A stretch of DNA of 64,000 bases from an uncultured bacterium. Lineage in GTDB: Bacteria > Bacillota > Clostridia > Lachnospirales > Lachnospiraceae. Where the stretch lies: positions 62,001-126,000 of the forward strand of contig CAMXIF010000006.1 in NCBI GenBank assembly GCA_947243845.1, read 5' to 3'. This document shows positions 26,153 to 35,039 of this stretch, piece by piece (position 1 is the stretch's first letter; every line of letters begins with the position of its first letter). A program made the position numbers and the translations under genes. Under the pieces are notes generated by a model, which saw nothing but the letters and a program-made list of their open reading frames with translations, was not told the origin of the DNA and made no database searches.

Positions 26153-27010
26153 CTAAATATACCCACGGAATCCTTTGCCCATAATCTCACTGCTCTTAGT
26201 CACCATAAGAAAAGCGTCAGGCTCTACCGACTGAATATACCGCTCCAAGAGTACGGCCTGCTTGGGATCCATGACCGTCAGGATCACGACCTTGCCCTTA
26301 TGCGTGTAAGCGCCTTCCGCATTATACACCGTGGCGCTGCGCTTCAATTCTTTCATAATGTAATCACAGATAGGTTCCGGCCTGCTGCATACGATCGTAA
26401 AGTACTTACTCAGTTTCATGTGCTCGATTGCCTTATCGATCAACAGCGTCTTGGCCATCAGTCCGCAGACCGAGAACAATCCCGTCCTCGTATCAAACAC
26501 AAAATATGCCACAAACACAATGATCGCATCCACGGCCAGAAGCGCCGAGGAAATGTTCATTGTCGAATACTTCCGAAGCACCATGGCTATGATATCCGTC
26601 CCGCCGCCGGAAGCATTTTCATAAAAAAGAATGGCCGAAGCAATTGCCGGCAGGGCGATCGCATAAAACAATTCCAACATCGTTTCATTGGTAAGCGGTG
26701 CATGCATCGGAAATGCCGCCTCCATAAGATTCAACAGCACAGACGACAAGATTGTCACATACGCCGTCTTCACTCCGAAATTTTTGCCCAGGAACAGAAA
26801 CCCGAATACCAGCAGCAGCATATTGATGGCCAGATTAATCTGGGAGGCCGTAAACGGTACAAAATGCGTTATCACCACTGCCAGGCCGGATACGCCGCCG
26901 AAGGAAAAGTTATTGGGAAATTTAAATACATAGATACCGATATCCATAAGAATCACGGCAACTGTTATCAGAACATACTCTTTTACTACCTGTTTTCGCT
27001 TGCTGTTCAT
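26153..27010 (-). CDS. YitT family membrane protein
   Basis: The protein (285 residues) has five or six helices (YVLITVAVILMDIGIYVF, NFSFGGVSGLAVVITHF) and a soluble C-terminal DUF2179 domain (FTIVCSRPEPICDYIMKEL, then VVILTVMDPKQAVLLERYI). This is the YitT architecture; its biochemical role is not known. ATG at 27010 has GAGGTGTGG upstream. An upstream extension of the frame runs into the tRNA terminator and is rejected. It is probably cotranscribed with the MATE gene. Confidence 0.9.
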   Translation of the reverse strand: MNSKRKQVVKEYVLITVAVILMDIGIYVFKFPNNFSFGGVSGLAVVITHFVPFTASQINLAINMLLLVFGFLFLGKNFGVKTAYVTILSSVLLNLMEAAFPMHAPLTNETMLELFYAIALPAIASAILFYENASGGGTDIIAMVLRKYSTMNISSALLAVDAIIVFVAYFVFDTRTGLFSVCGLMAKTLLIDKAIEHMKLSKYFTIVCSRPEPICDYIMKELKRSATVYNAEGAYTHKGKVVILTVMDPKQAVLLERYIQSVEPDAFLMVTKSSEIMGKGFRGYI

Positions 27011-27070
27011 ACCACACCTCGTAAAAAATCTTGCAGTAATCATCTTGCCTTTTCCTGCTGTTTTGTTTTC

Positions 27071-27112
27071 AAAAAAGAAGCCAGAATGTACCAATCATTC
27101 CGACTTCTTTTT
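27071..27112 (-). terminator. Terminator of the tRNA transcript
   Basis: On the minus strand AAAAAGAAG...GAATG pairs with CATTC...CTTCTTTTT. It lies just after tRNA-Val. Confidence 0.8.
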
Positions 27113-27117
27113 GTTAG

Positions 27118-27191
27118 TGGAAGCAATGGGGCTCGAACCCATGACCTCTCGCGTGTGAGGCGAACGCTCATCCCGGCTGAGCTATGCTTCC
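27118..27191 (-). tRNA. tRNA-Val (anticodon CAC)
   Basis: A full cloverleaf: acceptor GGAAGCA/TGCTTCC, anticodon stem TTCGC/GCGAG with one G-T pair type mismatch, loop CTCACAC giving anticodon CAC, T-arm ATGGG-TTCGAGC-CCCAT, discriminator A. CCA is not encoded. It reads valine GTG codons. Confidence 0.88.
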
Positions 27192-27195
27192 AAAC

Positions 27196-27268
27196 TGGAG
27201 ATAGCGAGACTCGAACTCGTGACCTATACGTTGCGAACGTATCGCTCTCCCAACTGAGCTATATCCCC
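27196..27268 (-). tRNA. tRNA-Ala (anticodon CGC)
   Basis: Acceptor GGGGATA/TATCTCC contains the G3-U70 pair that marks tRNA-Ala. The anticodon stem ATACG/CGTAT encloses TTCGCAA, anticodon CGC, reading GCG. CCA is not encoded. It lies 4 bp upstream of tRNA-Val in the same transcript. Confidence 0.88.
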
Positions 27269-27278
27269 TCTAAGGAAG

Positions 27279-27306
27279 ATTATAGCACGCAGAAAATAAA
27301 AAGCAA
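27279..27306 (-). promoter_or_regulatory. Promoter of the tRNA pair
   Basis: TTGCTT (27301-27306), 16 bp, TATAAT (27279-27284), about 11 bp before tRNA-Ala. Confidence 0.6.
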
Positions 27307-27351
27307 TACCTGTATAATAATGATTTAAGATATAGTTATAGGAATGCAAAA

Positions 27352-27376
27352 ACTCCGCAGGATAAACCTGCGGAGT
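27352..27376 (-). terminator. Terminator of rplM-rpsI
   Basis: ACTCCGCAGG/CCTGCGGAGT, a perfect 10-bp stem with a 5-nt loop, followed on the minus strand by TTTTGC. It starts 6 nt after the rpsI stop. Confidence 0.88.
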
Positions 27377-27381
27377 CGATA

Positions 27382-27786
27382 TTATCTCTTGGAGAACTGA
27401 GGTGCACGTCTTGCTGCCTTGAGACCGTATTTCTTTCTCTCTTTCATACGAGGATCTCTTGTCAGATAACCTGCCTTCTTCAGTGTCGGTCTGTAATCAG
27501 GATCTGCCTGAAGCAGCGCTCTTGCGATGCCGTGTCTCACTGCACCTGCCTGACCTGTATAACCGCCGCCCTTTACAGTAACAAGCACATCGAACTTGTC
27601 AACAGTATCTGTTGCTGCCAGAGGCTGACGAACGATAACTTTGAGGGTCTCTAACCCGAAATAATCATCAATGTTCCTTTTATTGATTGTAATCTCGCCC
27701 TTACCGGGTACTAAATATACTCTGGCGATAGATTTCTTCCTTCTACCGGTTCCATAATATTTTGCTGATTTATCTGCTTTAGCCAT
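27382..27786 (-). CDS. rpsI: 30S ribosomal protein S9 (uS9)
   Basis: The protein (134 residues) belongs to the 30S head; its C-terminal tail reaches the P-site tRNA. Motifs: [16 protein letters not shown] at the start, [20 protein letters not shown] in the middle, and the conserved tail [18 protein letters not shown] with terminal Lys-Arg. It follows rplM by 17 bp and they form a two-gene operon. Confidence 0.97.
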   Translation of the reverse strand: MAKADKSAKYYGTGRRKKSIARVYLVPGKGEITINKRNIDDYFGLETLKVIVRQPLAATDTVDKFDVLVTVKGGGYTGQAGAVRHGIARALLQADPDYRPTLKKAGYLTRDPRMKERKKYGLKAARRAPQFSKR

Positions 27787-27803
27787 GATTCTTTATCCCT
27801 TTC

Positions 27804-28232
27804 TTAAAATGTTAACACTTCTGGTTTCTGTGCCGCCTGTTTGTGCTCAGGGCCTACATATACATGAAGTTTGGTATACATCTGACTTCCTAAAGGTCCC
27901 TTGGGAAGCATGCCTTTGACCGCGTGTTCCACAACTCTTTCAGGGTGCTTTTGCAACATCTCTTTCAAGGTAGTTTCTTTCATGCCACCCACATAATCGG
28001 AGTGATGATAGTAAATCTTCTGATCTAATTTCTTACCTGTAACTTTTACCTTCTCCGCATTAACCACGATCACATAATCACCTGTGTCCATGTGGGGAGT
28101 AAAGATGGGTTTGTGCTTACCTCTAAGCACCTTGGCAACCTCAGATGCCAAGCGTCCCAATGTCATATCTGTCGCATCAACTACATACCATTTTCTCTCG
28201 ATCGTAGCTGGACTCGCCATAAAAGTTTTCAT
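27804..28232 (-). CDS. rplM: 50S ribosomal protein L13 (uL13)
   Basis: The protein (142 residues) is an early assembly protein of the 50S subunit. Motifs: [38 protein letters not shown] and [20 protein letters not shown]. The ATG at 28232 has GGAGG 7 nt upstream; the longer frame is not supported. A consensus promoter lies at 28414-28442, leaving a leader of about 175 nt. Confidence 0.97.
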   Translation of the reverse strand: MKTFMASPATIERKWYVVDATDMTLGRLASEVAKVLRGKHKPIFTPHMDTGDYVIVVNAEKVKVTGKKLDQKIYYHHSDYVGGMKETTLKEMLQKHPERVVEHAVKGMLPKGPLGSQMYTKLHVYVGPEHKQAAQKPEVLTF

Positions 28233-28408
28233 GATATTACCTCCATAGTAACTGTTCGTCTCTCGACTGTCTGTGCCATATCCCGAAATCTCCATGCAGA
28301 TGTCCGGCCACACTTATGATCTCTTTCAACGGCAGTTTGTACTTCTTTTACTTATTTAAAATGTCTTTGCCGGGGCTTTGGCTTGACATTTTTATACATT
28401 GTCACAGT
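28233..28408 (-). promoter_or_regulatory. Leader of rplM-rpsI
   Basis: About 175 nt of untranslated RNA lie between promoter and L13 start. L13 leader motifs are known in Firmicutes, but I cannot confirm a fold match by eye. No gene is seen here. Confidence 0.35.
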
Positions 28409-28413
28409 TCCCT

Positions 28414-28442
28414 ATTATATTATACGCTCCCGCGTGTGTCAA
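28414..28442 (-). promoter_or_regulatory. Consensus promoter of rplM
   Basis: TTGACA (28437-28442), 17 bp, TATAAT (28414-28419): a full match to the sigma-A consensus, as expected for a strongly expressed ribosomal operon. Confidence 0.88.
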
Positions 28443-28502
28443 CAGCTTTTTCGGTTGATTTTCTGTTGTCTGTTGTTTTTTCTCGCTGCTTCTCCGTTGT
28501 TA

Positions 28503-28531
28503 TTGTAAATGTCTTCTTCTAATTGTATAAT
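28503..28531 (+). promoter_or_regulatory. Promoter of the O-acylation genes
   Basis: TTGTAA (28503-28508), 17 bp, TATAAT (28526-28531). It is divergent from the rplM promoter and about 35 nt before the AlgI-like start. Confidence 0.65.
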
Positions 28532-28565
28532 AATTAGCAATAGAATGGGAAGGATTTAATAAGAA

Positions 28566-29906
28566 ATGTCATTTACGTCTACGTTCTTTTTAACTGGTCT
28601 GTTACCAGGCCTTATTTTATTGTTTTATATTTTCAGGAAAAACCCGACTATCAGACAAGTACTGTTGTTTATGGCTAATCTGGCGCTCTATCTTGTCGGC
28701 GGAGGCACCCGCACGCTTTTCCTTCTGCTTGCCATATGTGTGCTTACGTGGCTTTTTTGCAGACTGTGTGCAAAATATCACAGAAAAGGCTTACTGCTTA
28801 CGTGCTGTATGATTTTGCTCATACCGCTTATACTGTTTAAATATACAGATATCGTATCCGAATTATTTATAGTGGTTGGCATTTCTTTCTTTACATTCGA
28901 GGCAATTTCCTGTCTGTGTGATGTCTATTGGGGAAAAGCGGGCGGAGCGCCATCGCTTACGGAGATTTTGACTTACCTATCCTTTTTCCCAACGGTCACG
29001 TCAGGCCCTATCGTAAGAATCAAAAATTTCAAAGAAGGCATGAAAAATACGCTATGTTTGGAGGATTTCCAGCAAGGCAGCATTCTGCTCGTGAAGGGTT
29101 TATGCAAAAAAATTCTGCTGGCGGACAAGCTGACACCCTTAGTGAGCTACTATTTTGATGGAGTGGCTGCGGGAAATATGTTTTCCCTGCCTGGGTTATG
29201 GATCGGCTCTTTTGCCTACACATTACAACTGTACTTTGATTTTTCAGGATATTCGGATATTGCGATTGGCATCAGCAGGATGCTCGGTTATCACATTCCG
29301 CTTAATTTTCAGAAGCCCTATCAGGCCAAGAGCATTCAGGACTTCTGGAGGCGCTGGCATATTTCCCTGAGTACATGGTTTCGGGATTATGTCTATATTC
29401 CTCTCGGAGGCAGCAGGTGCAACATTGCAAAACAATTGAGAAATCTGTTCGTGGTTTGGAGTCTGACAGGAATATGGCATGGTGCTGATTTAACTTTTTT
29501 AATCTGGGGAATGGGCTATTTCCTGCTGCTTATTGCGGAAAAGTATGTACCGCTGATTCGCAGAATTGGTGAAAAATGGTATGGACATCTGTATGCACTC
29601 TTTTGGGTAAATTTATTGTGGGTGCCCTTTCGAGCCCAGAATTTATATACCTTTGTACGCTATCTGAAAGGCATGTTCGGCATTTCCTCTGGTGGAACGT
29701 CTTTGGAGGAAAAGGGAATGAGGTTTGTGCCATTTCTGGTTTTCTGTATCTTGTTATGCACCCCATGGCAGAACGTAGTCGATAAATATCGAGAGTTGTG
29801 GTGGTTTAAGGTAATGAGAGGAATATTGATCATCGGAGCCGCCTACCTTGCGGTCTGCGCCGTAATCAATTCATCTTATGCACCGTATATTTACGGTAAC
29901 TTCTAA
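28566..29906 (+). CDS. MBOAT family O-acyltransferase (AlgI/DltB-like)
   Basis: The protein (446 residues) is a polytopic membrane acyltransferase. The MBOAT core is present: SIQDFWRRWHISLSTWFRDY followed by VYIPLGGSR, and the catalytic His region LTGIWHGADLTFLIWG. AlgI-type proteins pass acyl groups, usually acetyl, across the membrane to a periplasmic or surface transferase. The next gene encodes an AlgJ/AlgX-like partner, so the pair probably acetylates a surface polysaccharide. GGAAGGA precedes the start. It is transcribed against the direction of its ribosomal neighbours. Confidence 0.92.
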   Translation: MSFTSTFFLTGLLPGLILLFYIFRKNPTIRQVLLFMANLALYLVGGGTRTLFLLLAICVLTWLFCRLCAKYHRKGLLLTCCMILLIPLILFKYTDIVSELFIVVGISFFTFEAISCLCDVYWGKAGGAPSLTEILTYLSFFPTVTSGPIVRIKNFKEGMKNTLCLEDFQQGSILLVKGLCKKILLADKLTPLVSYYFDGVAAGNMFSLPGLWIGSFAYTLQLYFDFSGYSDIAIGISRMLGYHIPLNFQKPYQAKSIQDFWRRWHISLSTWFRDYVYIPLGGSRCNIAKQLRNLFVVWSLTGIWHGADLTFLIWGMGYFLLLIAEKYVPLIRRIGEKWYGHLYALFWVNLLWVPFRAQNLYTFVRYLKGMFGISSGGTSLEEKGMRFVPFLVFCILLCTPWQNVVDKYRELWWFKVMRGILIIGAAYLAVCAVINSSYAPYIYGNF

Positions 29907-29923
29907 CGGAGGAAATATATAAT

Positions 29924-31177
29924 ATGAAAAAACCCTCAAAAGGAAATATTGATTTTGCAATATTATTGCTTTCCGGCGCACTGTTATGCTTTTCCGCATA
30001 TTGCTGGGCAAGTGTGTTGGCTAAGGGAGTCACAGTCTTTTTCCCTGCTGCCCCTGCATTGACACCAACCGCCTCTCCGGAGGAACCTTTACCGGAAACA
30101 GAAGAACAGGCGCTTCCTCAGGAGGAAATGGAACCGGCGCAAGAGGAGGATACTGTTTCTGTAGAGATGGATTCTCCAAAGACCAAGGATGCGCCTGCAA
30201 AGGAATACTTCCTTGACAAAATAGATGATTTAACAGCGAAAGTTTCCAATTTCTGGTATGTAAATGTCTGTAGAGAAAATGAATGGAGTGGTATAGATTC
30301 CGCAGTCACCTATATAGTCACCGGGGAGATTTCTTCCAGTCAGGTACTGCTCGGCAAGGAAGGCTGGCTTTTTTATAAAAGTGAATTTGATAATGATCCC
30401 ATTGGTGACTACGATGGCACAAAACAATTTACACAAGACGAGATGAAGATGATCGGACAGAGTACCCTGCGTGTGCAAAACGCATTGGAAGAACAGGGGA
30501 TTCAATTTACTGTTCTGCTCTGTCCTAATAAAGAAAATGTATATGCCGCTTATATGCCAGAAAATTATATACATGCTGAAGAGTCCCGAACGGATCTGCT
30601 GGCGGCACATTTAGCCCAAGAGGGGATTGCCGTAGTAAATTTAAAAGAGGATATGATCAGACAGAGCAAAAAGTATCCCCTGTATTATTCATATGACACG
30701 CATTGGAATCAACTTGGCGGCTATGTCGGAACAGAGAATCTTCTCCTGTCGTGGGGAATTGACTTTCCATCGTTGGACGAGAGAGAAATTTTGTCCAAAA
30801 AGCTTTGGGAGTGTGACAACCGGGAATGCGATGACGATCTGGCCAGATTGTCGCGGCTTCAATTTGTGTTTGACGATGAGTTGGAACATGTGGTCACAGG
30901 CACGTTTCCCGTAGATTGGACCGATATCGAGAAGGAAGGGTATATCCGTTATGAAAATCCGGATGCTGCCTGTCAGGACAAAGTTTTGCTGGTAGGTGAT
31001 TCCTTCCGCCGTGCCATGCTGCCTTCCTTGTGTGAAAGATTTCGTGAAGTATATGTAGTACACCGCAATTATTACGAAGCAAACATGCTGTATGAAATTG
31101 CTCCGGATTATGTGATTGCTGAGTATGTGGAGAGGTATAGTGGGGATATGCAGGACATAGAGAGTCTGTTTTTATAG
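29924..31177 (+). CDS. AlgJ/AlgX-like (DHHW-type) surface acetylation protein
   Basis: The protein (417 residues) has one N-terminal membrane helix (about 12-33), a low-complexity Pro/Glu/Thr linker (residues 44-85), then a SGNH-like domain. Motifs: VLLGKEGWLFYKSE, LLCPNKENVYAAYMP, YDTHWNQLGGYVGTE (the D-x-H pair of the family) and LLVGDSFRRAMLPSL (the Ser block). It is expected to face outside and receive acyl groups from the preceding MBOAT protein. GGAGG lies before the ATG, 17 bp after the upstream stop. The 3' end overlaps the convergent membrane-protein gene by 6 bp. Confidence 0.88.
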   Translation: MKKPSKGNIDFAILLLSGALLCFSAYCWASVLAKGVTVFFPAAPALTPTASPEEPLPETEEQALPQEEMEPAQEEDTVSVEMDSPKTKDAPAKEYFLDKIDDLTAKVSNFWYVNVCRENEWSGIDSAVTYIVTGEISSSQVLLGKEGWLFYKSEFDNDPIGDYDGTKQFTQDEMKMIGQSTLRVQNALEEQGIQFTVLLCPNKENVYAAYMPENYIHAEESRTDLLAAHLAQEGIAVVNLKEDMIRQSKKYPLYYSYDTHWNQLGGYVGTENLLLSWGIDFPSLDEREILSKKLWECDNRECDDDLARLSRLQFVFDDELEHVVTGTFPVDWTDIEKEGYIRYENPDAACQDKVLLVGDSFRRAMLPSLCERFREVYVVHRNYYEANMLYEIAPDYVIAEYVERYSGDMQDIESLFL

Positions 31178-32542
31178 ATTAAAAATCATCCCCACAATAT
31201 CCCGGATCGTATTCCAATCCGCCTTATCTGACGGAAGCACCCGATACCAATAGGCCGCCATACACCAGAGATTCCATAGCACACAAACACCGCAATAGCC
31301 ATACACAAAACCTGCAAGCAGCCTTTCCTTCCCACCCTTTTCCTTTTTATGCTGCTCGACATGGGCAAATACATAAGCAAGAAAAATGGCAAACACACAC
31401 AAAAAGTCTACCATTACCCTCTGCCCAAAAGAACCGCCATAATACCAGGACCACCAGGCGCTGGAAACATAAATGATCAGTACCAGAAACACCACCAGGC
31501 CCACATAGAGCTGTTTCCGCTTCTTATAAGACATAAAAATACCCACAATGGCTAACAACAATAATGGACTCCAAAAGAACATTCCCTTGCGCACACTGAA
31601 CAGGAAATTTCCAATCTGCGGTGCAAGCCAGTAAAAAGGTTCATTGGATCCATAAGAGTACACGAACCAGTGTCCCGTTGCCTCATGCCAGTATAACAGC
31701 TGCGGAAATAGGCTGACCGCACCAGTCAACACAATAGGAACAGACCGGGCCGGTTTTAAGATCGTAACCATTCTCTTCTGAAACGTCTCCCAATTTCTGA
31801 CGCCATAAAAAACATAAGTCAACACAAATAGTATATTTGTATTACGGCACATGAAGATCAATCCCGCAATCAGTCCAAAGATACAGGTGTGAATCAGCCT
31901 ATTCTTTCCTTCCTGCTCCCGCGCCTCATACCAGCACAGGTAAAAGAGGAACAGATTGAAAAGGAAATAGGAATAGACATGGGAAAAGCAGGCGTCATAG
32001 GACGCATAATGAAACAGGTTTGTCCCATAGGTGATCACAGCACATGCAGCCAGTGATACTTTTTTAGAAAATCCCAGATACTTTACCAACAACTCATATA
32101 ATAATATGGTTCCCACGACCCAGTATAAGACACCGCCGAACAGAACCATATACTGATAGAGATTAGAATATCCTGTGGCCGTCATACTGCCCGTTAGCGC
32201 ATCCTTAACCAGACAGACCACATGCGCAAAGAAGAAAAAGGGGCTCTCCAGGATTGCCACACCCACCGGATACTTATCGATGATCCCGCCGTCCACTGCG
32301 ATCAGATCAAAAGGATGTTCCCAGCCTTCTATGAATCCGAAAGAAAAATCTCCATGGATGATGGCCGGCAGATACAGATAGTATCCGAACCCGTCCGAGT
32401 ATACTTTCGGCGCATTTAACACTTTCACATGATACACCCACACAATACTCAAAAACATGAGCAGAGCGGAAACCGCTATAAAAATATAAAAGCCAGGATT
32501 CTCCCGGATATGAACTTTTGTCTTATCTGTTATCTTTGTCAT
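31172..32542 (-). CDS. Multi-pass membrane protein, GT-C glycosyltransferase-like
   Basis: The protein (456 residues) has about 11 predicted helices. The first outer loop has SDGFGYYLYLPAIIHGDFSF, reminiscent of the acidic DxD/ExD catalytic loop of GT-C enzymes that use lipid-linked sugars; later stretches include YGTNLFHYASYDACFSHVY. The exact family is not certain. It overlaps the end of truA by 20 bp with GGAGGAAGG inside truA, so it is translated with it. By position beside an acetylation pair it may act in surface glycan synthesis; that link is inferred. Confidence 0.75.
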   Translation of the reverse strand: MTKITDKTKVHIRENPGFYIFIAVSALLMFLSIVWVYHVKVLNAPKVYSDGFGYYLYLPAIIHGDFSFGFIEGWEHPFDLIAVDGGIIDKYPVGVAILESPFFFFAHVVCLVKDALTGSMTATGYSNLYQYMVLFGGVLYWVVGTILLYELLVKYLGFSKKVSLAACAVITYGTNLFHYASYDACFSHVYSYFLFNLFLFYLCWYEAREQEGKNRLIHTCIFGLIAGLIFMCRNTNILFVLTYVFYGVRNWETFQKRMVTILKPARSVPIVLTGAVSLFPQLLYWHEATGHWFVYSYGSNEPFYWLAPQIGNFLFSVRKGMFFWSPLLLLAIVGIFMSYKKRKQLYVGLVVFLVLIIYVSSAWWSWYYGGSFGQRVMVDFLCVFAIFLAYVFAHVEQHKKEKGGKERLLAGFVYGYCGVCVLWNLWCMAAYWYRVLPSDKADWNTIRDIVGMIFNL

Positions 32543-33290
32543 TTCCTTCCTCCGTCAAAAACTCATATCCCACAAGCGTCAGACCGCAGGCCGGCGCAGT
32601 AGGGCCTGCTGCCTGTCTGTCTTTTGCCGCCAGAATCTCTGCCACCTTCTCCGGTTGTATATGGCCTCTGCCCGCCTCCATTAAAGTACCAGCCATGATA
32701 CGCACCATATTATATAAAAATCCTCTGCCGGATACACGGATGATAATCTCATCGCCTTCCTTAAACACTTCCACACTGTCCACCCGCCGCACCGTGGTGA
32801 GGGCCTGTGTCTGTACACTGCAAAAGCTCTTGAAGTCATGTTCCCCTATCAAGTATTCCGCGGCTTGACTCATTAAGTCAATATCTAACGGTACATAAGT
32901 AAAATAGGAATAGAGCCTCTTAACAGGCATGGGAAAAGGTGCGCAATAAATCCTATATTCATAAGTCTTGCGGCTCTCACAGTGCCTGGGATGAAAGTCA
33001 GACGCCACATCCTTTGATCCACAGATCCGAATATCTTCCGGCAGTCTCTGATTAAGTGCATAGGAAAACTTGTCCCCCGGAATCCGGCTCATCGTGTCAA
33101 ACACAGCAATGTTTCCCATGGCATGAACCCCTGCATCCGTCCGGCTTGCGCCGATCACCGTAATCTCTTCCCCTGTCAGTTCACTGAGGCAGCGGTTTAG
33201 GACACTTTCTATGGTCTCACCGTTTGGCTGTAACTGCCACCCACTGTAATTCGTGCCGTCATAGGCCACAGTCAGCATGACTCTTTTCAT
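32523..33290 (-). CDS. truA: tRNA pseudouridine(38-40) synthase
   Basis: The protein (255 residues) isomerises uridines 38-40 in the anticodon arm. The start MLTVAYDGTNYSGWQLQPNG and the catalytic motif VIGASRTDAGVHAMGN with the nucleophilic Asp are diagnostic. The C-terminal RVSGRGFLYNMVRIMAGTL is typical. It follows ecfT after 39 bp, which is the usual Firmicutes order. In other Firmicutes rplM-rpsI come next; here a membrane-protein gene and two inverted genes intervene. Confidence 0.96.
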   Translation of the reverse strand: MKRVMLTVAYDGTNYSGWQLQPNGETIESVLNRCLSELTGEEITVIGASRTDAGVHAMGNIAVFDTMSRIPGDKFSYALNQRLPEDIRICGSKDVASDFHPRHCESRKTYEYRIYCAPFPMPVKRLYSYFTYVPLDIDLMSQAAEYLIGEHDFKSFCSVQTQALTTVRRVDSVEVFKEGDEIIIRVSGRGFLYNMVRIMAGTLMEAGRGHIQPEKVAEILAAKDRQAAGPTAPACGLTLVGYEFLTEEGNDKDNR

Positions 33291-33329
33291 GGTTCCCTCT
33301 TCACCCTCATACTCTCATCTATGCCTAAC

Positions 33330-34130
33330 TTATAAATATATCCGTATCAGCACACAACCCACAAAGTAGACAAGCAATACCCCGTAAGCAATCCGGTCTC
33401 TGCCTTTATATTGCAAGGGTTTCATCTTCGTACGGTTCTCTCCGCCACGATAGCATCTTGCCTCCATAGCCATCGCCAGATCATTGGCCCTGCGGAAAGC
33501 CGAGATAAATAAGGGCACCAGAAGCGGCACCATGGCCTTCGCTTTCTTGATCAAATTCCCGCTCTCAAAGTCCGCCCCTCTGGCAATCTGCGCTTTCATA
33601 ATCTTATCTGTCTCTTCTAATAAAATGGGGATGAACCGCAGCGCGATAGACATCATCATCGCCACCTCATGCACCGGTACTTTAAACAACTTCAGCGGCC
33701 GCATCAGTTTCTCCATACCGTCCGTCAGGCTGTTGGGCGTAGTCGTTAACGTCATCACGGAAGAACCTATAATAAGAAAAGACAATCGTATCGCCATCAT
33801 TCCTGCAATCTTTGCCCCCTCCTTCGTAATCGTAAACTTCCACAACGTCACCAAGGGTTCTCCCGGCGTCAAAAACAGATTGAACACCACCGTAATCATC
33901 AGAATAAAGACAATCGCCCTCATTCCCTTTACCATATATCCAAACGGTACTTTGGACAGTTTGATCACCACTGCCAGAAATACCGCCGCTGCCACGTAGC
34001 CAATCCAGCTTTGTACCACAAACAGAGAAATGATAAAGGCCAGCGTAGCTGTCAGTTTTACCCGCGGGTCCAGTTTATGGATGACGGAATCCGCCTGATA
34101 ATACTGGCCCAATGTAATATCTCGTATCAT
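33330..34130 (-). CDS. ecfT: ECF transporter transmembrane component EcfT
   Basis: The protein (266 residues) links the two ATPases of energy-coupling-factor transporters to changeable substrate-binding S components for vitamins and metals. It has five or so helices and the two cytoplasmic ARG-type motifs that contact the ATPases (KAQIARGADFESG, EARCYRGGENR). Its start overlaps the ecfA2 stop by 4 bp. No S component is encoded in the window, as expected for a group II shared module. Confidence 0.95.
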   Translation of the reverse strand: MIRDITLGQYYQADSVIHKLDPRVKLTATLAFIISLFVVQSWIGYVAAAVFLAVVIKLSKVPFGYMVKGMRAIVFILMITVVFNLFLTPGEPLVTLWKFTITKEGAKIAGMMAIRLSFLIIGSSVMTLTTTPNSLTDGMEKLMRPLKLFKVPVHEVAMMMSIALRFIPILLEETDKIMKAQIARGADFESGNLIKKAKAMVPLLVPLFISAFRRANDLAMAMEARCYRGGENRTKMKPLQYKGRDRIAYGVLLVYFVGCVLIRIYL

Positions 34131-34972
34131 ACGTATCTCCTACAGATTTCCTGCTTTGCCTCTTCGATGGTAGTGACATCGGTGCGCACCGGTATTCCCT
34201 GTGCGGCAAGCGCCTGCATGATATAAGTCACCTGCGGCGCCGCAAGTCCTACCTGCTCTAACTCTTTATAATGTTGAAAGACCTCTCGCGGCACATCATC
34301 ATAGAGCACACTGCCGCGGTTCATGACGATGATCCGTTCCACATATTTAGCCACATCTTCCATACTGTGGGAAACCAAGATCACCGTGATGCCGGTCTCT
34401 TCTTTTAATTTAGCGATCTGATCCAGAATCTCATCCCGTCCCTTGGGATCTAGGCCCGCCGTAGGCTCATCCAGAATCAGGATTTCCGGTTTCATGGCAA
34501 GTACGCCTGCAATCGCCACCCTGCGCTTCTGTCCGCCCGAAAGGTCGAAAGGTGACTGATAAAAATATGCATCCTCAATCCCCACCTGCTTTAAGGCCGC
34601 ATAAGCGCGAAGTTCCGTCTCCTGCTTGGTAAGTCCAAGGTTTTTCGGACCAAAACACACATCCTTAAAAACATCAATCTCAAAAAGCTGGTGCTCCGGA
34701 TACTGGAATACCAGTCCTACCTTACTGCGCAGTTTCTTCTTATCGTAATCCTCCGCATGGATATCTTCGCCATTGTAATAGATACTGCCGCTCGTTGGCT
34801 TGATTAGTCCGTTCAGATGCTGTACCAACGTGGACTTGCCGGAACCGGTGTGACCGATCAGGCCGATGAACTGCCCGTCAGGTATCACCAGGTTCACATC
34901 CTTTAAAGCATGCACCGCCAGTGCCGTATCACCGCCGTATATATAATTTACGTGATCTAAAATCAAAGACAT
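34127..34972 (-). CDS. ecfA2: ECF transporter ATPase, second subunit
   Basis: The protein (281 residues) has Walker A GHTGSGKSTLVQHLNGL, Q-loop VFQYPEHQLFE, signature SPFDLSGGQKRRVAIAG, Walker B ILILDEPTAGLDP and the switch His (LVSHSMED). The Q-loop with PEHQLFE marks the second EcfA type. It forms a heterodimer with EcfA1. It lies between ecfA1 (67 bp) and ecfT (4-bp overlap). Confidence 0.95.
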   Translation of the reverse strand: MSLILDHVNYIYGGDTALAVHALKDVNLVIPDGQFIGLIGHTGSGKSTLVQHLNGLIKPTSGSIYYNGEDIHAEDYDKKKLRSKVGLVFQYPEHQLFEIDVFKDVCFGPKNLGLTKQETELRAYAALKQVGIEDAYFYQSPFDLSGGQKRRVAIAGVLAMKPEILILDEPTAGLDPKGRDEILDQIAKLKEETGITVILVSHSMEDVAKYVERIIVMNRGSVLYDDVPREVFQHYKELEQVGLAAPQVTYIMQALAAQGIPVRTDVTTIEEAKQEICRRYV

Positions 34973-35039
34973 TGTCCTGTTCCCTCTTCAATCCTGCTGA
35001 TTGTCATTTTACTGCCTTTGTATGATTATCCTGATACTT

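Noticed and set aside
26300-27328. A long plus-strand frame opposite the YitT gene and tRNAs
   Set aside because: It runs through two tRNA genes and opposite a clear membrane protein; the composition is His/Arg/Gln-rich as typical for antisense frames.
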